Counted from the stretch's first letter, positions 1 through 64,000 are shown. The stretch: 64,000 nt of DNA from Hemibagrus wyckioides (GCF_019097595.1 NC_080734.1:19276892-19340891); one strand, 5' to 3'. Notes: a model not told the origin generated them from the sequence alone. Program-made: numbers and translations.

Positions 1-404
1 TAATAGAAGTCACCGTTTCAATACAAATATACTCGATTCTTGTGGTTCTGCTTTGTAATATGGCTTTTTTTTTTAATTCAGAAGAAATGGAGAAAAAAGA
101 TTTTCTGCCTCAGAGATGAGTTCCTCTGTGATATCTGTGCACATCCGCTCATCTCCTGAGAAAACACCGAACATTTTACAGCTTTTTTGAGCTAACAAGC
201 ATTATAATAAATATCTGTGATTTTATCATAAGCAGACCAAAATCATTTTTTGGACATTTCTTTCTCCATATTTTCTCTCTCTCTGTTCTAAATGGCCAGA
301 GTTTTGTGGAAACCTGACCATCACACTCGTATATTCTGGTTGAAAATCTCATTCCAGATTTATTCCTTCTGTTTTTACTGTTGTAATACACTCCACTTTT
401 CTCT

Positions 405-790
405 AGATGTTGGAGTGTGTCTGTGGGGATTAGTGATCATTCAGCTACAAGCGCATTAGTGAGATCAGACACTGATGTTGTAAGAGTGAGGAGGTCTGGG
501 GTTCAGTCGGTGTTCCAGTTCATCCCAGTGGGGTCGAGTCAGAGTCAGGGCTCAGTGCAGGACACTCCAGTTCTTCCACTTCAACCTTAACCTCTACACC
601 ATGTCTTTATGGAGCTCTGTGCTTTGTGTACAGGGGCATGGTCAGTCAGGGAGTCTCTCGGTTCCAGTGAAGAGAAACTGCTTCAACGTACAAAGTCATT
701 CTATTTAATTGTCTGCTTCCAAGTGTGAGAGAGAACCACAGATGGGTGTGATGGTCATGGGGTGCACATACTTTTGGCCATATAGTTTCC
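405..790 (-). mobile_element. Tc1 transposase C-terminal remnant
   Basis: The minus strand reads DHAPVHKAQSSIKTW in the middle (from ccatgtctttatggagctct) and ends outward in a TIR-like word (tacttttggccatatagttt). It is the same family as 31970-32345 in inverted orientation. Frames are disrupted. Confidence 0.72.
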
Positions 791-1149
791 ACAGTCACAA
801 GCACAATCAGTATCAATAAACCCAATGGGAACAATGTTCACAATCCACTCACAACCCCATTCGCTCATAATATTACTACAGAAACCAATATTAATCATTA
901 TTATGCACAAATATTAATAATTAGGTTGAATTTACGTCATCTTTTCTTTATAAAGCCCAATCACAGCAAGTTTTTCGAACCCTTGCTCACTTTTCCACTG
1001 CCAAAGAGTCATTTCTCAACTAGCAACATGTGTAAAGCTCCCAATTTTTTTCAATTTGTTATAGATTAGAAAAGAAAAACACTTTATTTGTGGAATATAT
1101 ATATGGAGTATGGAAACACAATACTCTTGATAACAATACTCTTCTTCTT

Positions 1150-1555
1150 TCGGCTTTTCCACTTTGGCCCCAGCGAATCATCTCTCATCTTCTGCATCCT
1201 CAACACTTACACCCACTAGCTTCATATCCTCATTTATTCCATCCATATTCCTCCTCTTTGTCCTTCCTCTTTGCCTCCTGCTTGGCAGCTCCATGTCCAA
1301 CATTCTCCTACCAATATACTCACTCTCCCTCCTCTGGACATGTCCAAACCATCTTAATCTGTCCTCCCTAACTTTGTCCCCCAAACGTCCATCATGAGCT
1401 GTCCCTCTGATGTACTCGTTCCTAATCCTGTCCAACCGTGTCCCTCCCAAAGAGAACCTCAACATCTTCAGCTCTGCTACCTCCAGCTCTGACTCCTGTC
1501 TCTTCCTCAGTGACACTGCCTCTAAACCATACAGCATGGCCGGTCTCACCACTGT
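1150..1555 (-). mobile_element. LINE reverse-transcriptase C-terminal fragment
   Basis: The minus strand has a 124-codon open frame: MVRPAMLYGLEAVSLRKRQE, SELEVAELKMLRFSLGGTRL, DRIRNEYIRGTAHDGRLGDK, VREDRLRWFGHVQRRESEYI, then GRRMLDMELPSRRQRGRTKR. This is a typical C-terminal end of a fish non-LTR retrotransposon ORF2, better preserved than the copy at 40225. It is a fragment without the catalytic YxDD region. Confidence 0.8.
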
Positions 1556-2011
1556 CTTGTATCACCTTCCCCTTGATTCTCACTCTTGAGAATTTGATCT
1601 AAATGCTGAATAAACCACTTGAAACGGCTGCAGTAAAAGTGGCAGGGATTTTCTTCCCTCGCTAGCACACTTCATTTAGTATTAGCATTAGCTCAACTGC
1701 TAAACAAATCTTATTGTGATAATATCTTTCTCTCGTCAATGTGTCTAGCATTTCCTTGTCATAAGACTACAACACACCTAATATAACATAATATTAACCT
1801 ATTTTGAGGAATTTGTGCTCATTCCAAGCTTGAAATAGTCTTGTATTGTTCTGTTGGCAGATGGTGTGCTAATTGCTAATAACATTTATTTCTGGAAAGA
1901 AGCGAAATGATTTGGAAAACATTGGTGTCTTGAAATAGGTTTAATCACCTCAGAATTGATTTATAATAATCTTATAGGAAATATTGAAGATGTTTTCACT
2001 GGCTAACCTGG

Positions 2012-2045
<34 letters not shown>

Positions 2046-2309
2046 GTAAGACACTATATTGTATCCGGTTTTGTTTGGCACTCTATTTTATCATGATCTC
2101 TTTTTGTGGAATTTCAGGACAGGAAATCACTGGTCAGGAAATAACTCGTTATTATTTACTCCTTCTTCCTGCCTGTTTGTAAACATTACTGTGTAATGAA
2201 AAGATCGGGCTTTAGCTGGGGTTTAGTAGCTTGTGTGGTGTTGCTAGCAGCCTGTTTCCATTGGTGATTAAGCATTAATCACTCTAACCGTGTCCCACTG
2301 TCTTTGCAG

Positions 2310-24188
<21,879 letters not shown>

Positions 24189-24897
24189 CCGCACCGGGTC
24201 ATCACCCTCACACGTGTCTCATGGACAACACAGCGCCCTCTACAGACGTTCTCCAGCGGCGCTCGCTCAGCACTCCACACCGCTGGACACACCCCATCCT
24301 GAGCTAGCTCACAGCTCCCGCCTGCAGAGTCTCTGTGTTAGAAGCTTTAGACACGTCACTGGTTGTTGGTGCTCAGGAATCATCATCAGCAGGTTCTGTG
24401 GTTTAGATCTCAGGGGCGTTTGATGTACTGGTGCCTTTTCTTAAAATGGTAACTGTTAGTGAGAAACAATGGTCTTATGAAAGGCTGCTGGATTAGACTT
24501 TGATGACAAAGCAGGAAATGGTACATAGCTGTATTTTTCTTTTTTCTTTGTAAAGATGTAAACAAATGATGCTATTACACATCCAGTGCCTTTAGACACA
24601 GCAGTGCTTCCCAAACTGGTTTTCTTTTCTTCCAGACACACAAAGCAGATCTTCCTGATGATTGCTGGGGAGCAGTAATTGTGCTGTGGGGCGAGGCTGA
24701 GAACTGGCCTGGAAAAAACACTGAGATTAGATCTGCTTTAGTCGAAGCCGCTGAAGTGTAATAGCGTCTGCCTAGATTAGGATTTAGGTTTAAGACAAAA
24801 AGCAATACTATATTTTGTGTGTGTGTGTTTAAAGATTAATAGTGATAACTCAGAGGTGTTTTATTTTAACTATGGGAAAAGACTGATGATGCAATGC

Positions 24898-25436
<539 letters not shown>

Positions 25437-25696
25437 ATTATATAAAAGAGAGAAAGAGTGAGAACACTGACGCTGCTGCTCACTTTTAAACACTGTAACT
25501 CTAAAAAAGGGGAAAAACCCTGAATAGGGAATTCTGCTGATTGAAATCTGTGCTACTGACCAGACGTGAGCCTCCCATTTCTGTCCCCTGTTCTGTTATG
25601 CAAAGCTTTAAGCTTCAGTATTGACCCATTTTATGGTCAGTATAAAATAATAATAATCAAATAATCCTTTTGAATATTTGGTCCAAAAGCTGTATC

Positions 25697-25699
<3 letters not shown>

Positions 25700-25756
<57 letters not shown>
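25700..25756. repeat. (TA)n microsatellite
   Basis: About 28 uninterrupted AT dinucleotides lie in the interval between the convergent pde4dip and slc25a24 genes. Confidence 0.97.
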
Positions 25757-25758
<2 letters not shown>

Positions 25759-26381
25759 CTAATCGTTGTGTTATTGGACACGTCTTATCGATGGACCATT
25801 TTTTTTCTTTTGTTTGTTTTGATTTCCTTTTTTCTACCCAGTGCCTGTAAAGTTCATGTAGATGTAAAACCCCCACAAATACACGGGTGAATTATTTGCC
25901 CTGAGGTGAGACAATCAGCCAGCCAGAGAAGCTGTCAGTCATCAGTTGCTACACTTCTGCTGTTCGATATCTCATTAAGCATGCAATCGACTCTGGCTCG
26001 AACTCTATAGAACCGTGTGCCGTGTGCCATACACACTGTGTTTAACAGAAGGCTGAATTTCCACATGAACTCCTTCCTGTATAAGAACACAGACCTGCAT
26101 CAATAGGGCTTAACTGTTGCACTTTACATCAAATCACCGCTTCCATCTGAGGTCTCACTCACTCGGGAAATTATTGCTGATTCGTGCCAATTAATCCCAA
26201 ACAATACACTTCCTTTTTGGCTTTTTTATGCCTTTCAAATGTTTTTAAATTTAATGCTAAGCCAAAAAAAACTCCACAATAGACTAATAAGCTATTAAGT
26301 GAAAATACAAAGCGATGGAAAATAGTGAGCAATACAGAGACATGACCCACAGATCAATCATGCTTCAAAAAGACATTATTG

Positions 26382-26418
<37 letters not shown>

Positions 26419-26707
26419 TTTCACCCGTCATCGTGATGCCTTGTCCATGCATGTGTCCTTTACAGAAGCGGATGTATGTGGTAGGAGTAAATAAATTATG
26501 GGAAGATTACAATTCCAGCCAGACTTTTGTGTTGTTTATCTCCTTATGGAATAAAACCAGTGATGAATCGTCTGACTTTACATTCACACTCTCACTCAAT
26601 TCTTCACATCGGTCACCCCAATAGATGTCACCAGAGAGAGCGAGTGTCTCTTCACCTTCTTAACAACATGATCAGACACACCAGGTGAAAATGAAACACA
26701 CACCAGG

Positions 26708-27001
26708 TTTATTGAAATATTCAATGTAAACAGGATTTTCTGATAACAGCCTGCAAATGAAATTCGGATCTGTGTAAAACGATAAGGCACATTTTTTCTT
26801 TGTGCAAAATGCTAATTGATAAGTGCATGGACAAATATCTCTCTTTTTAGATATATATATATCACAGAGTACAAACACTAAACACTGGAGGAAAGCCAAG
26901 CAAGGGCAGATCTCCAGACTTTGTGTAAACTTTGGCGATTAGAATTGACTGCATTAACCTTACAAAAAGTGTAAACCTGAGAAGATTGGACTGATTTTAT
27001 T
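26708..27001 (-). terminator. Candidate poly(A) signals of slc25a24
   Basis: Minus-strand AATAAA occurs at 27001-26996 and at 26713-26708 (within caataaacc), about 500 and 790 bp past the stop codon. Either could end the transcript. The sequence does not tell which is used. Confidence 0.35.
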
Positions 27002-27495
27002 TTTTTAAAGGACGTAAAAACAATGCTTCATTGCTGCACAAGGTCTGAATGATTAAACTCCTGCAGCTGACAGATCTGAGGAACGGAGTCAGGCTTTAAT
27101 GAGTGGAGGACGTGGACAATTTGGCTGTGAATAAGTGGCATTCGTTACACATTAAACTAAGTATCTTTAAATGTAAAACCTATATTTGGCCATTTTACCC
27201 CAAATGTAATAAATCCCCTTAAGGTTGGAATCCATCCCAAAATGTTAGATATAAAATCTTCTATTTTCAAAAGATATATGTGTTCATATATCCAGCTCCA
27301 GTAGAATCTCTGGATTAGATCTTATCACTATGAATTATTGGAAAACGGCTGTGTTTGTATTCAGTTACACTTAGAACACACACTATTGCCTTCCAGATGT
27401 TGATGTACTTTGGTTCATATCACTTCGCAACACTATTACCCCGATACGTGCTTTTACATCCGCCCCAGCAACTTAACCCCGCCCCCACATACACC

Positions 27496-46567
<19,072 letters not shown>

Positions 46568-47510
46568 TATTATTCTTATTATTATACCAGCTACACAACA
46601 AACAGAAAGAGTCACAGACCGAGTGCACCGCGTCCCACACCTCCTTTATACTCTATATAACTTCCTCCTGAATAATGGCATCGATTTGATCCGTTAGCTC
46701 AATGCTAATCTAACATACATATATATATATATATATTTATATATTGATTATTAAACTGGACTGTCGACTACGGCTAGTAAAAATGGGCGTGGCTAACCGA
46801 GTGCAGCCTTTCGCTGGCTATGTAGTGTATCTGTAAGGAGACACGCCCTTACTGAATCTACAAACTCACGCTTTACTACTTCCTACAGTGTCGAGTTACA
46901 ACACATTAACTCTTTCACGGTCCTCTTTCTGGTCGAACTACGGGTCTTATTGCGGGTTTTGTGTTGGTTAAAAGTCTTGCTAACACGTCATGCTTCATGT
47001 AATGCAGACCATATAGGCTTAGTTTGACTATAAGCTGGTTATAGCCTATAATCTCATAATAATGCACACTTCTTCACTTCTACTGCTGCTACACCTCTAT
47101 TTCTACTACACTAGGGTTTCTGTCCCATACCCATAACACGGACTTATCCCTGTCCAGACTTTAGGACAGACTTGACTTGGGCTAAGTCTGGTTTTTTTCC
47201 ACTGACTGAAATAGTTATGTTATGACTCACCGTCTCCATGGCAACCTGTTTGTTTGGAGTACACTGACTTGTGGTTCTCCCTGCAGGGGTCTCTGTAACA
47301 ACCATATAGAGTTATTGTTGTGATGACCAATTTGTTCTTCTTTAATGAATATTACGTGATAGTTGCCTTGTGTTGTGTAATTGACCTGTTTCATCCAAGC
47401 CGTGATTAAGTTAATACAAGCGTAAATAATGGCGCCTTGAGCCAAGCTGACTTCTGTGGGTGAAGAGGTCAGGAATGTAAAGCCTGGACAAACAAATAAG
47501 TAAATAAATA
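46568..47510. other. Upstream flank of slc25a24
   Basis: This is the left part of the divergent interval between slc25a24 and elp3. It contains the candidate promoter (46600-46800), a short (TA)n at 46716-46740 and otherwise unique-looking sequence. No exon recognised. Confidence 0.6.
46600..46800 (-). promoter_or_regulatory. Candidate slc25a24 core promoter
   Basis: Reading the minus strand, TATAAA lies at 46650-46645, about 80 bp before the ATG, with a second AT-rich word (TATATAG) just upstream and a GGTGTGG (CACCC-type) word just downstream. A GGGCGTGGC word lies farther up at 46785-46793 on the plus strand. This is suggestive only; no start site can be read from sequence. Confidence 0.35.
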
Positions 47511-47605
47511 CAGTCAGGTCCAGGTTTTCGAACAGCAACACAATTTATGGTGATTTTGCCTCTGTGTGATTTGAAATGAAGCAATGAGCATGTGATATAT
47601 ATAGA

Positions 47606-47668
<63 letters not shown>

Positions 47669-48695
47669 TAAGAGTAAGATAGATAGAGAGAGAGATCAAG
47701 GTTCTTTACTGTCAATACCACAATATGTGCAGACATACAGAGGAATCGAAATACCATTTCTCTTCTCTCGCCAGTATTAACATTGTAATTTCAGTCAGTG
47801 CAACAAAGAACAGATTTTTGTGATGGTGCCAGCAGTATACTCGTAATAAATAGATATAAGATTGAGAGAGAGAGAGAGAGACAGCATTATAATACTGTAT
47901 TTAGGAATTGCATCCATCTATTACACCGTCCCTCCCTTTTCACAGGCTCAAAAGTAATTGGACGAACAATAAAATTCGAAATATAAGGATTAATTTTAAT
48001 ACTTTAAAAGCAAATCCTGCTGGACCTCATAATGCCGAGTTTCCTCCCTTGATGTTTTGCCTTTACTTTACTGCAGCATCCTTCAGACGCTGCTTTTTTG
48101 TGAGTCTTTCTACCTTCAGTTTTATCTTCTTAAAAGCCAGCTCACTTGGGTTGACTCAGACTTTTAAGACCATTCCATTTCTTGGCCTTAAGAAGCTCTT
48201 GGATTGCTTTTGGGTCATTATGTTTTGTACTGTGAAGGTCCGTTATCTCAGTTTTGCAGCATTCGACCGAATCTGAGCAGAACCTATAGCAGCTCTGTAC
48301 ACTTCACAATGCATCCTGCGGCTTCTATCAGCAGCCACACCATCGATACACACCGGTTTCATCTGCGGTCATACACACCCATGCCGATGTGTCAATGCTT
48401 TCTGCATTCTCTTCTCTTCCCGTCTTTCTGCTACGAGTTCATCTTGGTGTTGCTGATCTCACCAGTGTATTCCTTATTCTTTTCTCTTTTTTTTACCCTA
48501 AAACTGTTTATCAGTCAAGTGTCCAGGGAGAAACTGTGTAAAAAATGTCTTGAATTTTTATTTTTATTTTTGGTAAAAATGGCTAAATCTTAAAGTCTAC
48601 ACTTCAATCAGAGCTTCATTTTGAAATCCATTGGGTGGTACACAGAGACAAAACTACTAAAATTGTGTCACTGTCCAAATAATTATGGACCTTGC
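47511..48695. mobile_element. Degenerate Tc1/mariner-type element with ~40-bp TIRs
   Basis: The left end cagtcaggtccaggttttcg...cagcaacacaattt matches the inverted right end (gcaaggtccataattatttg...cagtgacacaatttt). TA lies outside each end. Inside are (TA)n-(GA)n (47609-47664) and pyrimidine-rich sequence with decayed frames and no recognisable transposase. It lies between the divergent slc25a24 and elp3 genes. Confidence 0.7.
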
Positions 48696-49149
48696 TATAT
48701 GGTGGTAGAAATTTGATATATTTCACTCATATTTCATTCATACAGTGTCAATCATTCTTTCTGTCATTCATCTTTAGTGTCTGTTTCATCCTGTGCACAG
48801 CTTCCATGGGTTTAGAGTTTATCCCAGTAACACTGGGCACAGCATGGGAGAGTGAGAATTCACTCTAGATCAACATTAACACACACTTTCTCACACACCT
48901 TAGAGCAAATTAGCGGAGACTTGGACAGCTGATGGAAACCAGAGAACTGGAGAAGACAGGATTAAAGTACTGTATGTGTATTGTCTATGCCAGATTACTT
49001 TGTGTGTGAATATGTGTGTATACCGGGTGCCCTGTTGTAGTGGACAGGAATCTCATCCAGGGTCAGTTCCTGTCTCACCCAAACATGGTTTTCACACTGG
49101 GCACGTTTGCTGAGGTCTGAACCTGACTGTGATTACTCCTGGTGCCCCT

Positions 49150-49510
49150 GCATATCACAGGTTTGGTTTCAGACTCATGGTGGCTTCTCACTGTCTCACT
49201 GTTGCTTTACAGCAAGAAGGTCCTGGGTTTGAATCCCGGGGTCAAACAGGCAGGGGCCTTTCTGTGTGGAGTTTGCATGTTCTGCCTGTGTGGGTTTACT
49301 CTGGTTTCCTTCCACAGTTCAAAAACATGTACATTAGGTTGATTGGTAATTCTAAATTGCCTGTGTGTGGTTATCTGTCTATATGTGTGGGCCTGTGATG
49401 GACTGGTGACCTGTCCAGGGTGTACCCCTGCCTTTCACCCAATGTGTGCTGGGATAGGCTCCAGCAGATCCCTGTGACCCTAATTAGGAATAAAGTGGGT
49501 GGATGGATGG
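49150..49510 (+). repeat. V-SINE-like repeat, plus orientation
   Basis: It starts with a tRNA-like head (tggtggcttctcactgtctc; ctgggtttgaatcccggggt as B box) followed by the conserved tail (tttgcatgttctgcctgtgt, acattaggttgattggtaat, gatggactggtgacctgtcc, ccctaattaggaataaagtg) and (GGAT)n. It is the same family as 31085-31400. An older relative lies at about 48775-48975. Confidence 0.8.
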
Positions 49511-49959
49511 ATATTATTGTGGTGCTATAATGAGCAGTAAGGCTTCTTCTCACCTTTTCTGTGTCTCACAACATTCCCCTGCTGCTCAGGTAACATGTGT
49601 GTTGTGGAAACAAATGAACATGCACTGGTTACTTTACTTCCTTAGCTTCTTTACAAGTGCAGTCTGTGGCCTTCACATTCAGGGGAATCACGACACAGCC
49701 TTGGATTCGGTATCATAGCGTGCTTCCTGAGCCACATGACAGCTTTCATTTAACCGATAGTTCATGTGAACCATGTTCTGATTTAGACTGTTTCAGATCA
49801 GTGTCCCTGGGAGTGACTCCTGACCCACAGCATGACCCTCTGGATAGGATGATTTGGTTACTGAAGTTAAATGAGATATATGTTGAAACAAAGTTTACCC
49901 CGTGGTGTTTGGGTTATTATGGAACAGTCTAAGCAGAACATCATATAAAGGGGGAAAGA

Positions 49960-50490
49960 CACTATATGGCCAAATGTTTTGGGACGTCTGCCTTCACATG
50001 CACATGAATGTAATATGGAGTTGTTCCATCCTTTACAGCTATAACAGCTTCAACTCTTCTGAGAAGGCTTTCCACAAGGTTTAGGAGTGTGTTTATGGGA
50101 ATTTTTTGACCGTTCCTCTTGAAGCGCATTTGTGAGGTCAGGCACTGATGTTGGACGAGAAGGTCTGGCTCACAGTCTCCGCTCTAATTCATCCCAAAGG
50201 TGTTCTGTGGGGTTGAAGTCAGGACTCTGTGCAGGACAGTCAAGTTCCTCCACACCAAACTCACTCATCCATGTCTTTATGGACCTTGCTTTGGTCGCTG
50301 GTGTGCAGTCATGTTGGAACAGGAAGGGGTCATCCCCAAACTGTTCCCACAAAGAGCATGAAATTGTCCAAAATGCCTTGGTATGAAGCTGAAACATTAA
50401 GAGTTCCCTTCACTGGAGTCCAACCCCTGAAAAACAACACCTGAATTCAATGATTTGGAGGGGTGTCCCAAAACTTTTGGCAATACAGTG
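49960..50490 (-). mobile_element. Internally deleted Tc1 element (ordinary TIR form)
   Basis: The left tip cactatatggccaaatgttt and the inverted right tip (cactgtattgccaaaagttt) are short TIRs. Unlike the foldback copies there are no long arms. The minus strand encodes the transposase middle: FQLHTKAFWTISCSLWEQFG, DDPFLFQHDCTPATKARSIK, then TWMSEFGVEELDCPAQSPDF and NPTEHLWDELERRL, i.e. the second catalytic Asp and SPDxNPxE motif. The N-terminal DNA-binding part is deleted. It is a useful reference for the foldback series. Confidence 0.82.
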
Positions 50491-50493
50491 TAT

Positions 50494-50860
50494 GCTCCAT
50501 ATATTAAACTTTATTTATATATACACTATATAATATAAAAATGGCTTGGATTCATGCATTAAGATATCCATTAAAAGGTCAAACAGTCATGGAGAACCTC
50601 AGAGACAAGTTTCTAAACTTTACTACTAGAGAAAAGAAGGGACGGATCTGCCGCTAGAGAGCGTTAAACTGTCGTGAGTGCAGCCTTTTGCGACACCTCA
50701 CGGTGCTTAGCGGCATTAAGCATGTTGCCGCTGCATGCTAGCTCTGTTTACGTAGACACATGTGTGGGTAGTTAGTGTTTTTAGTGAGTTAATAAACAAA
50801 TAAATAAATAATAATTAAAACATTTGAGCGAGCTTTACCTTCATGTGAGTTGTAGTCAAG
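50494..50860 (+). promoter_or_regulatory. elp3 upstream region
   Basis: The 370 bp before the elp3 start codon include a CpG-bearing stretch (50642-50760) and then an AT-rich leader ending ttgtagtcaagATGg (A at -3, a good Kozak context). No TATA box at a convincing distance. The transcription start cannot be placed. Confidence 0.35.
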
Positions 50861-61808
<10,948 letters not shown>

Positions 61809-64000
61809 GTACGTGTGTGTCTGTGTGAGAGAGTGTGTGTGTGTGTGTGTGTGAGTGACAGAATCGGGCCACTCTCTGCATCAGTCACCGCTCCTGACTC
61901 CGACTGTAAGGAGTTTAAAGCCACCAGAGGGCATTATGTGCTGAGCATAATGCAGCTCCGTGAATCCAGAGGGGACTTTTTTTGGACGCGTGTTTGGATT
62001 TGGTCATGAATAATTCTCAGCTCTTTCATGATGAGGCACCAAAAATATCAGCTTTACATTCTACTACGCAGATGCTAGCTGCCCCGGAAAACATGCAATT
62101 TTCCACAGTGCCTGGTTAGAATTTGTACTACACACACTCGTTATCGAAACATGGCTCCATACCAACACAAAATCTTTCCCACCTAATAGCCCTACACTCT
62201 CCATTAGCTCTCATCAGAGATGTGGCCGATGCTGGTAAAAGGCCAGGAGGAGGCTAATCTGGAGAGGTTTGGGGTTTTGGAGAGGTTGTGTTAACAAGAG
62301 CAGCTGTGCTGGCTCGGAGAAAAGAGAAAATCACTGCTTCTGTCTGTGTCCTAATGACTGACTCGGCTCATGTAGTGCTCACTTGTCGTCTATTTCCAAA
62401 CAAAACAGTAGGAACCGAATCAGAGGCTCTACACCAGAGCTTATTACAAATGCTACACTGTGTGGTTTGGACACTTTTGTTCTTAATAGATTTTTAGGCA
62501 GATTTGTGATGCGGTGCAGCTGCTTCGGCTTTGAAAGCAGCTTATTTTAGACTCTCAGTGAGCAGGATGTGTGATGTGTTTCAGTTTCATATTACTATAT
62601 GTTCAAGGTATTAAAGCTGAGAGATGAGATCCTCCTGAAAAGATCATCAGATTCGACCTGTATTCCGACAGATCTGGTATGAAAGCGCAGGACGCTGTGA
62701 TGAAGCGCTGCACAGCTTCCTGTTCTTTCACTGGCAGACGAGATGTTCTGCAGATCTTCTGATCTCTTGCTGTCAGAATCGGATCAGAATCAGATATTGG
62801 TTGAGTCCCCACTCTTTCCTCATTCCCAGTTAAAGCGGCGGTCTGAGTGAAGGAGATTAAACTGGCTTGGAGGACATGTCAGTGTCACTGAAGGGGAAAG
62901 GAGGTGTGATGTCTCCTGTGTCTGCATGAGCTAGGGCTTACTTTCTCTTCATACCTACATCCTTGGTGAAGTTTACCTGGTGAAGGCGTCAAAAGAGGAA
63001 GTGGTTCATTTCCTGAGCTGTAGGCCGCAGACAAGCTTCTTATTGGACACACAGAACTTCTGACTAGATGTTTACTCTGTTGCCTGGAGCACAGCTGGAA
63101 AAAAAACCCCTTTCTCCTTCATATATATATATACACTATTCTTCCTCTATCTTCTTTTTTTTTAATGTCTGCCTGCTGGGATTTTCTTGTTATCGGTGTT
63201 GACATCTCTGTTCATATCTATTGCTCTCCAAAAGATCTATTGTAAGTGTCTAAGCTCTTCAATAAGCGCTATCTGTCTCCTGGCTGAAGCCCTGAGAATG
63301 AGGTAGTGAGAAGAAAAATATAATTATAAGCGCCATTTGTGCCGCTCAAGAACAATTTACAGTTACAACATAAAATCCGTCAGTCAGAGCAGTGAGTAAA
63401 ACGTGTTCTGCCTAACAAGGAAATAAAAATGAGAATAAAAGGGGAAACTAACACGGGTATATAGATCTAAAAACATATAGAGCATGTAGTTACTGCGGCT
63501 GAATCACAAATGTTTTACAAGATGGTGGTAGGGCTCTTGGGTAAGGTTCTTGGGTAAGGCTCTTGGGTTAGGGCTCTTAGTTAGGGTTCTTAGGTAAGGT
63601 TCTCTAATGGGTAGGGCCATTAGGTGGTGAGTTACACAGAGTCAGATTAGTTAATCGCAGTCAGGTGATGAGGTAAATGCTGTCAAGAGGTGAGTTAAAC
63701 ACCATCAGATGAGGTAAATGCTGTCAGGAGGTGAGTTAAACACCATCAGATGAGGTAAATGCTGTCAGGAGGTGAGTTAAACACCATCAGATGAGGTAAA
63801 TGCTGTCAGGAGGTGAGTTAAACACCATCAGATGAGGTAAATGCTGTCAGGAGGTGAGCTAAACATCAGATGAGGTAAATGCTGTCAGGAGGTGAGTTAA
63901 ACACCATCAGATGAGGTAAATGCTGTCAGGAGGTGAGTTAAACACCATCAGATGAGGTAAATGCTGTCAGGAGGTGAGCTAAACATCAGATGAGGTAAAT
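61809..64000. other. elp3 intron 7 (partial) with terminal tandem arrays
   Basis: Unique-looking AT-rich sequence to about 63,515. A degenerate repeat of about 14 bp follows (ggctcttgggtaaggttctt, 63526-63615), including two TTAGGG words, and then a 41-bp tandem array from about 63,660 to the window edge. No further elp3 exon is visible. Confidence 0.7.
63660..64000. repeat. 41-bp minisatellite, truncated by the window edge
   Basis: The unit gtcaggaggtgagttaaaca plus ccatcagatgaggtaaatgct repeats about eight times. Two copies carry gagctaaacatcag, a 4-bp shorter variant. It starts with a diverged copy (gtcaggtgatgaggtaaatg) and runs off the right edge. Confidence 0.95.

Larger units (their letters stand above)
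1..2309. other. Upstream intron of pde4dip with transposon remnants
   Basis: No coding exon is recognisable before the exon at 2310. Two transposon remnants (405-790 and 1150-1555) are listed separately, and a (GT)n microsatellite lies at 2013-2041. The last 40 bp form a good acceptor (cactgtctttgcag). Confidence 0.7.
25437..27495. other. Convergent interval between pde4dip and slc25a24
   Basis: Both genes end toward this stretch, so it holds their 3' untranslated regions. It contains a (TA)n run (25700-25756), a (GT)n run (26382-26410) and otherwise AT-rich unique sequence. Copies of one repeat family (gatccagctccagtagaatc-like) occur near 27285-27420 and again at 28690-28830. No additional gene is seen. 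Confidence 0.65.

Noticed and set aside
1090..1397. Plus-strand Ser/Leu/Pro-rich frames opposite the LINE fragment
   Set aside because: Antisense shadow of the reverse-transcriptase fragment on the minus strand.
24214..24423. Independent small gene in the third frame after the pde4dip stop
   Set aside because: No ATG in a usable context, and a stop (TGA at 24139) closes the frame at the exon start. The GC-rich exon is simply open in several frames.
46568..46615. Longer slc25a24 N terminus starting at an upstream in-frame ATG
   Set aside because: It would add a hydrophobic Cys/Ile-rich segment (TLSVCCVAGIIIRII) not found in the family; MYHALKKMFF matches the expected start position.

Overview
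The window is vertebrate genomic DNA, almost certainly from a teleost fish. Genes are split into short coding exons with GT/AG introns. The introns are full of Tc1/mariner-type DNA transposon remnants, hAT-type MITEs, tRNA-headed SINEs, (CA)n/(GT)n microsatellites and kilobase-long minisatellites. The SINE and Tc1 families look like those common in otophysan fishes such as catfishes and characins; that narrower placement is an inference from memory of repeat families. No prokaryotic, plasmid or phage feature is present.

Three protein-coding genes are supported. (1) Positions 1-24,188 (or 24,307), plus strand: the 3' part of pde4dip (myomegalin), a centrosome/Golgi coiled-coil scaffold. At least 23 coding exons form one unbroken phase-consistent reading frame of about 1,120 codons; the 5' exons lie upstream of the window. 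A candidate internal promoter and first exon (11,190-11,446) and a candidate alternative penultimate exon (23,903-23,993) fit the splice phases. (2) 27,496-46,567, minus strand: a complete slc25a24 (SCaMC-1, mitochondrial ATP-Mg/phosphate carrier), 10 coding exons and 476 codons, with four EF-hands followed by three carrier repeats. (3) 50,861 to beyond the right edge, plus strand: the first seven coding exons of elp3 (Elongator catalytic subunit), 206 complete codons including the whole radical-SAM cysteine motif. pde4dip and slc25a24 are convergent, and slc25a24 and elp3 are divergent with about 4.3 kb between start codons. The three genes have unrelated jobs (centrosome/Golgi scaffolding, mitochondrial adenine nucleotide transport, tRNA wobble-uridine modification), and nothing suggests a functional cluster.

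Most of the rest is repeats. Large tandem arrays sit in introns: a 34/38-bp array of about 1.2 kb (pde4dip), a perfectly homogeneous 40-bp array (pde4dip), a 22-bp array of 2.24 kb (slc25a24 intron 3), a 1-kb purine-only-like tract followed by a 26-bp array of 2.95 kb (elp3 intron 2), and a 41-bp array running off the right edge. The most informative transposon signal is a series of related Tc1-derived non-autonomous elements. They range from an ordinary deleted form (49,960-50,490) through foldback forms with long inverted arms made of transposase-gene sequence (17,299-18,128; 42,111-42,456; 57,028-57,652) to an 87-bp hairpin (44,249-44,335). I found no new multi-gene system. The items most worth checking are the alternative pde4dip exons, the foldback series, the 20-bp-phased TGAGTCA cluster and the elp3 intron 2 arrays.
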